Below are positions 8,857 through 18,041 of a stretch of DNA of 64,000 nt, piece by piece. Within the stretch, counting starts at the first letter, position 1. Each line of letters begins with the position of its first letter. This stretch comes from Butyrivibrio sp. X503. Lineage in GTDB: Bacteria; Bacillota; Clostridia; Lachnospirales; Lachnospiraceae. Made by a program: the position numbers and the translations under genes. The DNA lies in NCBI RefSeq assembly GCF_003625475.1, contig NZ_RAIQ01000009.1, positions 62,001-126,000 of the forward strand. The letters are read 5' to 3'. The notes under the pieces were generated by a model. The model had not been told where the DNA came from. It searched no databases and saw only the letters and a program-made list of their open reading frames with translations.

Positions 8857-10800
8857 ATGTGCGGAATTTGCGGATATATTTCTAAAAAGAGAATAACTGA
8901 AGAACAGCTTCGCATCATGAACGATACCATGTATCACAGAGGCCCCGATGACAGCGGTGTTGAACTGTATCAGGGTGCGAACGATTATATCATAGGCTTT
9001 GCCCAGAGAAGACTTTCGATCCTTGATCTGTCGCCTTTGGGACATCAGCCAATGCACTCGGAAAACGGCAGGATCTCTGTCGTTTACAACGGCGAGATCT
9101 ACAATTTCCTTGAGCTCAAAAAAGAGCTTTCGGATTACACTTTTAAGTCGAACTGCGATACCGAGGTCATTATCGCCGCGTACCTTAAATGGGGCATCGA
9201 CATGGTCGATCACATTCACGGTATGTTTGCGATCGCTCTTTACGACAGAGAGACCGATGACGTTTATCTTATCAGAGACAGGATCGGTAAGAAGCCTCTT
9301 TTCTATTGGGTAGACGGCAAGAATCTCGTGTTCGCATCAGAGCTTAAGCCTATCATGAAATGCCCCGGTTTTAAGCCTGAAATAAGAAAACAGGTGTTAT
9401 CCAGATTCCTTCTTCAGCAGTACATCATGGCGCCCGACACGGTGTTCACTGATGTCTATAAGCTTGAAGCCGGTTCATATCTTAAGTTCCATAACGGCGA
9501 GATCATTAAAAAGAAATATTGGAACATCAAAGATGTTTATAAAAAGATGAGCGCAGATCCCGTTAGAAGCTATGAAGAGGCTAAAGAGGGACTTAAGGAG
9601 CGCTTAAAGAAGTCCGTTGCGAACAGAATGATCGCGGACGTTCCGCTCGGTACATTCCTTTCCGGAGGGTACGATTCATCGCTTGTAACCGCGATAGCGC
9701 AGGAATTGTCGGATCAGCCCGTTAAGACCTTCTGTATCGGATTTGACGTTCCAAGGTTCAACGAGGCCGAGTACGCCAAAGAGATCGCAAAGCATCTCGG
9801 CACGGACCACACTGAGGTTTACATCACGGAAAGAGAGATGTTTGATCTTGTCAGCAGCATCCCTCAGTACTACGATGAGCCTTTTGCGGACAACTCGCAG
9901 ATACCTTCTATGCTCGTAAGTAAGGTTGCCAAGAAGGACGTTACCGTTGCTCTTTCGGGAGACGGCGGAGATGAGTTCTTCTGCGGCTATAACATATATG
10001 AAAACGTAAGACAGGCGCAGCTTCTCGATATTCCGGGTGCGATCGTGCACGGAATAGGACAGATCCCCGTGGGAAGCGGCAAGCTTCTTGATAAGATGCC
10101 TTTCAGAGTCAAGGTCGTTGCCAATAACCGCAATCCCGAGACTAAGACACAGCTTGTTTCGGAGGGCTATATCAAGTCCTGTCACGCATTTATCTCAGGA
10201 AAAGAAGAGATGGATATTCCGATGAGCGCGCTTGATTATATCGCTACGGATTACAACCTTGGTATCAACAAGCAGCCGATTCTTTTCCCTGTTGAGAGCC
10301 TCTACGGAGTAAGGGACTTCCAGGTAAGGAGAATGCTCCTTGATATGGACACCTATCTTCCCGAGGATATTCTTGTTAAAATGGACAGAGCTTCCATGAA
10401 GTACTCACTTGAGTCGAGATGTCCTATAATGGATACGGAAGTTATGGAGTATTCGTTCAGGATACCGCATAAATATAAGTTCTATAAGGGAGATAAAAAG
10501 CATATTCTTAAAGATCTTGCTTATGACTATATTCCCAAAGAGCTTTTGGAAAGACCAAAGACCGGTTTCGGCGTTCCGATGGATCAGTGGCTTCGCGGTC
10601 CTTTGAAGGAACAGCTTCTTGATTACAGCAGCACGTCTTTCCTTAAGAAGCAGGATATATTTGATGTAGACTATGTATCCGAATTTATCAACAATTATGT
10701 GGTTAACGGCGACGGCGGCCCCGCAACGGGAGCCAACTACAGCAAGATCGCGTGGTCGTTCTACATTTTTCAGCAATGGTACAATTACCATATGACATGA
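8857..10800 (+). CDS. Asparagine synthetase-type glutamine amidotransferase (AsnB/WbpS-like)
   Basis: The protein has 647 residues. The N-terminal class II glutaminase domain starts MCGICGY with the nucleophile Cys2. The C-terminal ATP-pyrophosphatase domain has LSGGYDSS as its PPi loop and a later SGDGGDE motif. In glycan loci such enzymes (WbpS in Pseudomonas O6) turn the carboxyl of a sugar uronic acid into an amide, using glutamine and ATP. The uronic-acid dehydrogenase in this cluster supports that role over asparagine supply, but sequence alone does not decide it. A second copy lies at 14558. Confidence 0.85.
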   Translation: MCGICGYISKKRITEEQLRIMNDTMYHRGPDDSGVELYQGANDYIIGFAQRRLSILDLSPLGHQPMHSENGRISVVYNGEIYNFLELKKELSDYTFKSNCDTEVIIAAYLKWGIDMVDHIHGMFAIALYDRETDDVYLIRDRIGKKPLFYWVDGKNLVFASELKPIMKCPGFKPEIRKQVLSRFLLQQYIMAPDTVFTDVYKLEAGSYLKFHNGEIIKKKYWNIKDVYKKMSADPVRSYEEAKEGLKERLKKSVANRMIADVPLGTFLSGGYDSSLVTAIAQELSDQPVKTFCIGFDVPRFNEAEYAKEIAKHLGTDHTEVYITEREMFDLVSSIPQYYDEPFADNSQIPSMLVSKVAKKDVTVALSGDGGDEFFCGYNIYENVRQAQLLDIPGAIVHGIGQIPVGSGKLLDKMPFRVKVVANNRNPETKTQLVSEGYIKSCHAFISGKEEMDIPMSALDYIATDYNLGINKQPILFPVESLYGVRDFQVRRMLLDMDTYLPEDILVKMDRASMKYSLESRCPIMDTEVMEYSFRIPHKYKFYKGDKKHILKDLAYDYIPKELLERPKTGFGVPMDQWLRGPLKEQLLDYSSTSFLKKQDIFDVDYVSEFINNYVVNGDGGPATGANYSKIAWSFYIFQQWYNYHMT

Positions 10801-10851
10801 TTCAGGGGAAGCGGAGTGCGGATTCCTGTTTGAAGTAAAAGGAGTTTTTAA

Positions 10852-11097
10852 ATGACAAGAGAAGAAGTTTTTGAGAAATTAAATGAAGTATTCAGAGATG
10901 TTTTCGAGGAGGACGATCTTACCGTTACCGATGCTACAACAGCGGCAGATGTTGACGGATGGGATTCACTTGAGCACATCAATCTTATCAATGCCATCGA
11001 GCAGGAGTTTGACATCAAGTTCAACATGGGACAGATCGTTTCAATGAAGAATGTAGGTGAGATGGCAGACATTATCATGAGCAAATTACAGGGCTAA
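10852..11097 (+). CDS. Acyl carrier protein
   Basis: This 81-residue acidic helical protein has the phosphopantetheine attachment motif WDSLEHI, with the serine near residue 42. An AAGGAG ribosome site precedes the ATG. An acyl carrier protein in a glycan operon, just before a VOC protein and close to an FkbH-like protein, suggests it carries a small acyl group such as glyceryl rather than serving fatty-acid synthesis. A holo-ACP synthase is not in the window. The role is inference from neighbours. Confidence 0.9.
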   Translation: MTREEVFEKLNEVFRDVFEEDDLTVTDATTAADVDGWDSLEHINLINAIEQEFDIKFNMGQIVSMKNVGEMADIIMSKLQG

Positions 11098-11101
11098 ACG
11101 C

Positions 11102-11491
11102 ATGAAGATACATCACGTTGGATATCTTGCAAAGAGCATAGCAAAGTCCGAGAAGAAATTCTTGGAGCTCGGATACGAGATCGAGCGCCCGGTTAAGTTC
11201 GACGAGATAAGGAACATCAACATCGAGTTCCTTGTAAACGGCGATTACAGGGTTGAACTCATAGAGCCCATGGGTGAGGATTCTCCCATGTATCCTTTGC
11301 TTGCGCGCTATAAGAACACGCCTTATCATTTTTGCTATGAAGTCGAAGATATAGACAAGGCTGTGGAGGAGCTTTCCGCGCAGCGCTACACCGTGATACA
11401 CGAGCCCAACATCGCGCCCTGTATCGACGGCAAGAAAGTCGCTTTTTTATACAATAACAGCATGGGGATAATCGAGCTTGTTGAATTCTGA
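11102..11491 (+). CDS. VOC-superfamily (glyoxalase/methylmalonyl-CoA epimerase-like) protein
   Basis: The 129-residue protein has the paired beta-alpha-beta-beta-beta units of the VOC fold. It starts KIHHVGYLAKSIAKSEKKF, and a YHFCYEVEDIDKAVEEL second half follows. The first His and a terminal Glu (GIIELVEF) are plausible metal ligands. It begins four bases after the ACP stop and is overlapped by the next gene, so it is coupled to both. VOC proteins beside ACP and FkbH genes occur in acyl-modification loci. An epimerase, lyase or isomerase step on an ACP-bound acyl unit is a guess. Confidence 0.75.
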   Translation: MKIHHVGYLAKSIAKSEKKFLELGYEIERPVKFDEIRNINIEFLVNGDYRVELIEPMGEDSPMYPLLARYKNTPYHFCYEVEDIDKAVEELSAQRYTVIHEPNIAPCIDGKKVAFLYNNSMGIIELVEF

Positions 11492-12716
11492 GATTAATAA
11501 TAAAAAGCATATCGCTATGTATATAGGCTCCCTTCAAAAGGGCGGCGCAGAGAGGGTAATGGCTAATCTTGCGGATTATTTTTTTGAGCAGGGTTATAAA
11601 GTTACTCTTGTTACCACGTACCTTGCAGCCAACGAATACGAGGTTAAACACGCAGCCTGGAAGAGTGTTCCCGCAGGTGCGCCCGGTGCTGAGCTTGTAG
11701 CGGACCTTGACGAAAATCCTGTTTGGGTTGATCCAAACGGCGGCGAGAAGGGCGGAATACAGCGCATTTTCTCGGCACTTCTTAAGGACGAGCAGGAAAA
11801 GAGTCGTATCAAGAATTTCAGAAAAAGATCAGAGAAGCTTGTAAAGATCTGGAAGGACCTTAGACCCGACATGATCCTGAGCTTCATGGGAAAGAATAAT
11901 ATTATGGCGCTCTCAACGGCAACGAAAGAAGAGATCAAGGTTGTCGTATCCGTAAGAGCAGACCCTTCTATGGAGTATTCGAGCACATCAATGAAGGCTG
12001 CGATGCTTACAAACTTCGGAAAGGCAGCCGGAGTCGTTGTTCAGTCAAACGGCGCCAAAGCCAAGTTCCCTGCATACATCAGGAAGAAATGCATCATTCT
12101 TCCGAACGCGATCGATCCCTCTTTTATCAGACCCAGATATATCGGTGAGCGTGAGAAGAAGATCGTAATGGTCGCAAGACTTAACGAAAACAAGAACCAG
12201 GCTATGGTAATGGAAGCTTTCAAGGAAGCTACCAAAGATAAATTTAAGGATTATAAGCTCGTACTCTACGGAGACGGCCCCGACAGAGCCAAACAGCAAA
12301 GGCTCGCGGTAAGCCTCGGAATAGATTCACGAGTTGAATTTGCGGGTAACGTCAAGCACGTCGCCGAGCATATAGAGAAGGCATATATCTTTATACTTGC
12401 ATCCAACCACGAGGGCATGCCCAACTCACTTATAGAGGCTATGTCACTGGGACTTGCGTGCATATCCACGGATTGCCCTTGCGGAGGCCCCAAGGACCTT
12501 ATAAATGACGGAGAGAACGGACTTCTCGTTCCCGTCGGAGACAAAGATGCAATGGCACAGGCAATAAGAAAGCTTCTTGAAGATAAAGAGCTTGCCGACA
12601 GGATCGGAACCGAAGCTGCCAAGATTCAGGAAAAGTGCAGCCCTGAGGTTACGAATGAAATGTGGAAGAAGTATTTTGACAAGATCATCGGAAATACGGA
12701 TGACAGTAAATTTTAA
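11478..12716 (+). CDS. Glycosyltransferase, GT4 family (TTG start likely)
   Basis: This GT-B protein has about 412 residues. No ATG precedes the first strand: the reading frame opens with two consecutive TTG codons at 11478 and 11481, 9 nt after a GGGGA ribosome site, overlapping the VOC gene by 14 nt. The first ATG, at 11517, would cut into strand one (HIAMYIGSLQKGGAERV). The donor motif SNHEGMPNSLIEAM and the CPCGGPKDL...GLLVP tail closely match the GT4 encoded at 6967. The region around residues 55-95 is a charged insert compared with that paralogue. Confidence 0.85.
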   Translation: MLNSEINNKKHIAMYIGSLQKGGAERVMANLADYFFEQGYKVTLVTTYLAANEYEVKHAAWKSVPAGAPGAELVADLDENPVWVDPNGGEKGGIQRIFSALLKDEQEKSRIKNFRKRSEKLVKIWKDLRPDMILSFMGKNNIMALSTATKEEIKVVVSVRADPSMEYSSTSMKAAMLTNFGKAAGVVVQSNGAKAKFPAYIRKKCIILPNAIDPSFIRPRYIGEREKKIVMVARLNENKNQAMVMEAFKEATKDKFKDYKLVLYGDGPDRAKQQRLAVSLGIDSRVEFAGNVKHVAEHIEKAYIFILASNHEGMPNSLIEAMSLGLACISTDCPCGGPKDLINDGENGLLVPVGDKDAMAQAIRKLLEDKELADRIGTEAAKIQEKCSPEVTNEMWKKYFDKIIGNTDDSKF

Positions 12717-12727
12717 AAGGACACTAT

Positions 12728-14515
12728 ATGAAAGAACTTGAATATCCTTTTGACAACAGCTACATAATGAAAAAGTCCAAGACCATCAAAAAGACTCTTC
12801 TTTCTGACGGTGCGGACAGGATAAAAAAGAAAATAGCGGTACTAGGAGGCTCCACGACCCATGACATCATAAGGATACTGGAGCTTTTTTTACTAAATTA
12901 CGGAATAGAACCTTCATTCTACGAATCGGAATACGGTCAGTACTGGCAGGATGCCATGTTTCCATCCGATGAGTTAAAAGAGTTTGCACCTGATGTTATC
13001 TACATTCATACATCAAACCGCAACATCACAAACTTCCCTGAGATGTCTGACAGTAAAGAAGACGTTGATGCCAAGTTTGAAGCTACTTTCAAGCACTTCG
13101 AGACGATGTGGGACAATCTTGCAAATCTCTATAAGTGTCCCGTAATACAGAACAATTTCGAGGCGCCTTTCTACAGACTTCTCGGAAACAGAGATGCTTA
13201 CGACATTCACGGAAGACTTAATTTCATAAACAGATTAAATGCGGCCTTCGCGGACTATGCTGCCAAAAAAGCAGATGCCGGCGAAAGCTTTTTTATAAAC
13301 GATATCAACTACGTATCAAGTAGTTACGGTCTTGATGAGTGGTCAGACCCGCTTGCATGGCACATGTACAAGTATGCGCTCTGCATTCAGGCTATTCCCA
13401 CGCTCAGCTTTAATATTGCCAATATCATCAAGTCAATCTACGGAAAGAACAAGAAGGGCCTTGTGCTCGATCTTGACAATACACTTTGGGGCGGCGTTGT
13501 AGGTGACGACGGCGTCGACGGAATCGAGATAGGCCAGGAGACCAACTTGGGGCAGGTTTATTCCGAGTTCCAGCAGTATGTAAAAATGCAAAAAGACCTT
13601 GGAATAGTCCTTACGGTTGATTCCAAGAACGATGAAGAGAATGCGATCGCGGGACTAAAGCATCCCGACGGAATACTTACTCCCGATGATTTTGTTATGA
13701 TAAAGGCCAACTGGGAGCCAAAGAGTGAGAACATGAAGGCAATAGCTTCAGAGCTTAACGTCCTTCCCGAGTCACTTGTATTTGTGGATGACAACCCTGC
13801 GGAAAGAGCTATCATAGAGGGACAGATCCCCGGTGCAATGGCGCCCGCCATAGATTCACCCGAGCACTATATCAGGATACTCGATCATTCGGGATTCTTT
13901 GAGGCAACGGCAATCTCAGAGGATGATAAGAAGCGTAACGAGATGTATATGGCAAACAAAAAGCGTACTCAATTGGAGCAGAGCTTTGCCGACTACACCG
14001 AGTACCTTAAATCACTTGAGATGGAAGCTGTTATCGCGCCTTTTGAAAAGCTCTATATGCCTCGTATCGCGCAGCTTACCAATAAGAGTAACCAGTTTAA
14101 CTTAACTACCAAGCGCTATACACAGGACGACATCGAAAAGACGGCGGCCGATGACAATAACATCACGCTCTACGGCAGATTGACGGATAAATTCGGAGAC
14201 AACGGGATCGTTTCGCTGGTGATCGGTAACGTCAAGGGCGAGGAGCTTCACATAGACCTCTGGCTCATGAGCTGCCGCGTCCTTAAAAGAGATATGGAAT
14301 TTGCCATGATGGATGAGCTCTGTAAGAAGGCTTTAGAGCGAGGAATCAAGACAATTTACGGATATTATTATCCGACTGCCAAGAATAAGATGGTAAAAGA
14401 TTTTTATTCTTTGCACGGCTTTGATATGATAGAGGAAGACGGTGACGGCAACAGAACGTACAAGCTGGAGCTTTCGGCGTACGAACCCAAGAACAAAGTT
14501 ATCAAAGTGAACTGA
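12728..14515 (+). CDS. FkbH-like HAD-IIIC family protein (predicted glyceryl-ACP synthase)
   Basis: The protein has 595 residues. The N-terminal part is SGNH-like. A central HAD domain carries VLDLDNTLWGGVVGDDG near residue 245 and VFVDDNPAERA further on. The C-terminal GNAT-like part has NQFNLTTKRYT and a KNKMVKDFYSLHGF tail. This three-part layout is that of FkbH/OzmB proteins, which take glycerate from 1,3-bisphosphoglycerate and load it on an acyl carrier protein. The ACP at 10852 is an obvious partner. AAAGGACA precedes the ATG. Attachment of a three-carbon acyl group to the glycan is inference. Confidence 0.85.
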   Translation: MKELEYPFDNSYIMKKSKTIKKTLLSDGADRIKKKIAVLGGSTTHDIIRILELFLLNYGIEPSFYESEYGQYWQDAMFPSDELKEFAPDVIYIHTSNRNITNFPEMSDSKEDVDAKFEATFKHFETMWDNLANLYKCPVIQNNFEAPFYRLLGNRDAYDIHGRLNFINRLNAAFADYAAKKADAGESFFINDINYVSSSYGLDEWSDPLAWHMYKYALCIQAIPTLSFNIANIIKSIYGKNKKGLVLDLDNTLWGGVVGDDGVDGIEIGQETNLGQVYSEFQQYVKMQKDLGIVLTVDSKNDEENAIAGLKHPDGILTPDDFVMIKANWEPKSENMKAIASELNVLPESLVFVDDNPAERAIIEGQIPGAMAPAIDSPEHYIRILDHSGFFEATAISEDDKKRNEMYMANKKRTQLEQSFADYTEYLKSLEMEAVIAPFEKLYMPRIAQLTNKSNQFNLTTKRYTQDDIEKTAADDNNITLYGRLTDKFGDNGIVSLVIGNVKGEELHIDLWLMSCRVLKRDMEFAMMDELCKKALERGIKTIYGYYYPTAKNKMVKDFYSLHGFDMIEEDGDGNRTYKLELSAYEPKNKVIKVN

Positions 14516-14557
14516 GTATAGGCACCGGATTAGACATACGGTGCTTCGGAGACATAT

Positions 14558-16447
14558 ATGTGCGGAATTAACGGTCTTATCGGGTATAAGGGTGACAGAC
14601 ATGCGATCATAGCCAAGATGAATGAGCGTATGCTTCACAGAGGCCCCGATGATGAAGGAATTTACATAAGTGATGATATGAAAGTGGCGCTTGGACATAG
14701 GCGCCTTTCTATTGTGGACTTATCCAAGAACGGCGCTCAGCCCATGGTTTCACATTCGGGCAAGAGCGTTATTGTATATAACGGCGAGATCTACAACGCC
14801 GGCGAAGTAAAAGACAAGCTTATTAAAGACGGCAAGGCTACGACCTTCAGAGGAACATCGGATACCGAGATCCTTCTTGAAGCTATCGAGAACTACGGAA
14901 TGAAAGAAGCTCTCAGGCTTTGCAAGGGTATGTTTGGAATCGCGGTTTACAATAAGGAGGCCGGAACGGTTACTCTCGCAAGAGACAGAGTCGGTGAGAA
15001 GCCTTTGTACTACGGAACGGTAGCAGGCTCTTTTGCCTTTGCTTCCGACATCGGATGCTTGCGCGTTATTGACGGTTTTGACAACGAGATCAACAGAGAA
15101 GTTCTTGATATATATTTTACGGAAGGTTATATTCCCGCGCCGCACACGATATATAAGGATATTTACAAGCTTGAAGCGGGCACAATAATAACGGTTGATA
15201 TTGATACATTAAAGACCAAAGAAGAGACCTACTGGTCGATGACAGAGGCTGCGATAAAGGGCCAGAGCAATATCTTTACGGGCAGTAGAGAAGAGGCTTC
15301 ACTTGAGCTTGAGAGGCTGTTAAAAGAGTCTGTGAAAGGCCAGATGATCTCGGATGTTCCGCTCGGAGCTTTTCTTTCGGCGGGAATCGACAGCAGCACG
15401 GTCGTTGCACTGATGCAGTCCGTTTCGGATAATCAGGTACGCACCTTCACGATCGGAATGGAAGATGAGAAGTACAACGAGGCAGTTAAGGCAAAAGAGA
15501 TTGCTAAGCACCTCGGCACGATACATACGGAAGAGTACATCACTGAGAAGGATGCCAAGGCGGTAATCCCGCAGCTTCCCTTTATGTTCGGCGAACCTTT
15601 TGCCGATTCATCGCAGATCCCGACTTATCTTGTCAGCAAGATGACGAGAAAGCATGTGACGGTTTCTCTTTCGGGAGACGGCGGAGATGAGCTCTTTGCG
15701 GGCTATAAGTCCTATGAATCCGTAGACAGAGTCTGGGGCAAGGTCGGAAAGCTTCCGTATTTGCTAAGGAAGCCCATAAGCGCCGCTATCCTTGCGACTA
15801 ACCCCAAGGATGAGGTAAGAAGAAGTAAAGCTATTTATCTTGGAGCAAAGGGCCCCGGCGAGATTCACAGGTTTGAGCATGAGACGGATCCTTTGGTAAA
15901 AAAGATCGCAATCAAGAAGGACAAGCCTCTTTTATACAAATATGACGACATGGCGAAAGCTCTTTTGACAGAGCCCATTCATAACGCCATGCTTATGGAT
16001 ATGCTTGTGTATCATCCTGATGATATACTGGTTAAGGTCGACAGGACCGCTATGGCGGTTTCGCTTGAGACAAGAGTTCCGATGCTCGACAGAGACCTCT
16101 TGGAATTTGCGTGGTCGCTCCCTATCGAGTATCTTAGAGAAGGAAATGTCGGCAAGCAGGTTCTTCGTGACGTTCTCTACAGACATGTTCCGAAGGAGCT
16201 TATGGAAGGACCGAAGAAGGGCTTCTCGATTCCGATCGCCAAGTGGCTTATGGACGGCGAGATCAGGCAGTGGGCTGAAGATCTTCTTGATAAGGACAAG
16301 ATGCGGCAGCAGGATATTCTTGATCCGGATGTTGTTGAGAAGATCTGGACCGACTTTACAGAGCGCGGGATTTACAGAATCCAGATTTGGTATATACTTA
16401 TGTTCCGACAGTGGTATGAAAAAGAATATAAGAAAGAAAATTTATGA
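14558..16447 (+). CDS. Asparagine synthetase-type glutamine amidotransferase, second copy
   Basis: This 629-residue paralogue of the protein encoded at 8857 has Cys2 in MCGINGL for the glutaminase site. Its PPi loop is changed to LSAGIDSS, with SGDGGDELFAGY retained. The Gly-to-Ala change in the loop is common in sugar-modifying AsnB homologues. GGAG lies before the ATG. Its stop overlaps the MBOAT start (ATGA). Two amidotransferases in one locus suggest two acids to amidate, possibly a uronic acid and the carboxyl of a glyceryl group. That split is speculative. Confidence 0.85.
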   Translation: MCGINGLIGYKGDRHAIIAKMNERMLHRGPDDEGIYISDDMKVALGHRRLSIVDLSKNGAQPMVSHSGKSVIVYNGEIYNAGEVKDKLIKDGKATTFRGTSDTEILLEAIENYGMKEALRLCKGMFGIAVYNKEAGTVTLARDRVGEKPLYYGTVAGSFAFASDIGCLRVIDGFDNEINREVLDIYFTEGYIPAPHTIYKDIYKLEAGTIITVDIDTLKTKEETYWSMTEAAIKGQSNIFTGSREEASLELERLLKESVKGQMISDVPLGAFLSAGIDSSTVVALMQSVSDNQVRTFTIGMEDEKYNEAVKAKEIAKHLGTIHTEEYITEKDAKAVIPQLPFMFGEPFADSSQIPTYLVSKMTRKHVTVSLSGDGGDELFAGYKSYESVDRVWGKVGKLPYLLRKPISAAILATNPKDEVRRSKAIYLGAKGPGEIHRFEHETDPLVKKIAIKKDKPLLYKYDDMAKALLTEPIHNAMLMDMLVYHPDDILVKVDRTAMAVSLETRVPMLDRDLLEFAWSLPIEYLREGNVGKQVLRDVLYRHVPKELMEGPKKGFSIPIAKWLMDGEIRQWAEDLLDKDKMRQQDILDPDVVEKIWTDFTERGIYRIQIWYILMFRQWYEKEYKKENL

Positions 16448-17997
16448 GTATAACTTCGTTTAGTTTTTTGTGCTTCGTTGCACTTGTTTTAATAGCATAT
16501 TATGCGGTGCCTCTTTTGTTTAAGAAAAGAGGTCAGTGGGTGGTGCTCTTAACCTCGAGCATCATCTTCTATTTGTTTTCCGTAAAGGGAGACTATGTTC
16601 AGATCGTATTCCCGCTCGTGGCTTCGTTTGTGACTTGGGGACTTTTAAAGCTTTTGGCAGGGACAGGCGAAGAAGAGCTTGTAAAAAGAAGACTGATACT
16701 TGCGGCGGAGCTTGCGGTTCTTCTCGGAATACTTATCGTGTTTAAATTCTATAAGTTCATTACAGGAGGCGATGTTATCCCTCCCACGGGACTTTCTTTC
16801 TATACATTTATTTTACTTGGGTATTTTATCGAGGTCTACAACGGCATTGGCGTCAGAAGAGACAGCTTCCTTCAGACAACTCTTGTCGGAATGTTCTTCC
16901 CGCTTATGGTTCAGGGACCTATCATAAAGACCCGTGAACACAGCGACCAGTTCTTTGAATATCATAAGCCTGACTACAAGAATCTTACCTTCGGAGCGCA
17001 GAGGATGCTTTGGGGCTTCTTTAAGTGGCTTGTTATCTCGCAGAGACTCAAAATAATAGTGGATGAGATCTACAACAACAATGCGCAGTACCCGGGAGCG
17101 TATATTTGGCTGGGCACTGTGTGTTTTGCGTTTCAGTTATATACCAATTTCTCGGGCGGAATCGACATCGTTATCGGCCTTGCCGAGATGCTCGGAATTA
17201 TTCTTCCCGAAAACTTTACGACTCCTTTCTTTGCAAAGAACATAAGCGAATACTGGAGAAGATGGCACGCTACGCTCGGAATCTGGATGAAGGACAATGT
17301 CTTTTACCCGCTTCTTAGGACCAAGATGATAATGGGGCTTGGCAAGAAGCTTAAGAATGTATTCGGTAAAAAGAAAGGAAAGCAGATCACTACTTACGTT
17401 GCCATGTTTATCCTGTGGTTTTCCGTAGGTCTGTGGCACGGAGGAGCGGCAACGTTCGTTATCGGCTCGGGCCTTTTGCACTGGGCATATATCGTGCTCG
17501 GTGAAGTGACACTTCCGTTCTTCACATGGCTTTTTGAGAAAAAGCTCCACATCAATATGCAGAGCAAGTTTGCAAACGGCTTCAGGGTTGTGAGAACGTT
17601 TTTCTTTGTTTGCATAGGTGACTTGTTCTTTAGGGCAAAAAACATTCCGCATGCGCTCAGTCTTTTGAAGGGAAGCGTCAGCTCTTTTAACCCGCAGATT
17701 TTTGTTGACGGCAGTTTGCTGAATCTCGGACTTAGTATCTACGAGTGGGGAATACTGCTTGTTACAATGGCGGTGTTCATTACCGTTTCCGTTATTCAGT
17801 ACAGAATGGAGCTATCGCGTGACGGTAAGATCACGGGCAGCAGATTTGAAGGTTATTCAAACTTTAGAGAGTACATTGCTTCCAAGAAGCTTGTGATCAG
17901 ATGGATCGTGTATCTGGCGCTGTTTTTCATGGTGCTTTTACTTGCGGAGTACGGACCCGGATTTAATCCCGCGGATTCTATTTATGATGATTTTTGA
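16444..17997 (+). CDS. MBOAT-family O-acyltransferase (AlgI/DltB-like)
   Basis: The 517-residue integral membrane protein has about ten to eleven hydrophobic helices. Family landmarks are YWRRWHATLGIW, with a conserved His, and the active-site His in GLWHGGAATFV. AlgI-type MBOATs move an acyl group, usually acetyl, across the membrane for O-acylation of a polysaccharide. The next gene encodes an SGNH-like membrane-anchored partner, the same arrangement as algI/algJ. With an ACP and FkbH in the operon, the acyl group could be something other than acetyl. Confidence 0.88.
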   Translation: MSITSFSFLCFVALVLIAYYAVPLLFKKRGQWVVLLTSSIIFYLFSVKGDYVQIVFPLVASFVTWGLLKLLAGTGEEELVKRRLILAAELAVLLGILIVFKFYKFITGGDVIPPTGLSFYTFILLGYFIEVYNGIGVRRDSFLQTTLVGMFFPLMVQGPIIKTREHSDQFFEYHKPDYKNLTFGAQRMLWGFFKWLVISQRLKIIVDEIYNNNAQYPGAYIWLGTVCFAFQLYTNFSGGIDIVIGLAEMLGIILPENFTTPFFAKNISEYWRRWHATLGIWMKDNVFYPLLRTKMIMGLGKKLKNVFGKKKGKQITTYVAMFILWFSVGLWHGGAATFVIGSGLLHWAYIVLGEVTLPFFTWLFEKKLHINMQSKFANGFRVVRTFFFVCIGDLFFRAKNIPHALSLLKGSVSSFNPQIFVDGSLLNLGLSIYEWGILLVTMAVFITVSVIQYRMELSRDGKITGSRFEGYSNFREYIASKKLVIRWIVYLALFFMVLLLAEYGPGFNPADSIYDDF

Positions 17998-18041
17998 TGC
18001 TGAGTACCCGGCTTATTATGGTATAAGGATTTGAGATAAAA

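Noticed and set aside
9676-10185. 169-codon minus-strand frame inside the first AsnB-type gene
   Set aside because: It is antisense to conserved catalytic motifs and lacks a ribosome site.
8857-16447. Two housekeeping asparagine synthetases
   Set aside because: Two copies in one glycan operon, next to deacetylase, ACP and FkbH genes, fit sugar or acyl amidation better, although asparagine synthesis cannot be fully excluded.
17137-17652. 171-codon minus-strand frame inside the MBOAT gene
   Set aside because: It is antisense to a clear membrane-protein family member and has a low-complexity His/Lys/Cys-rich translation typical of a shadow frame.
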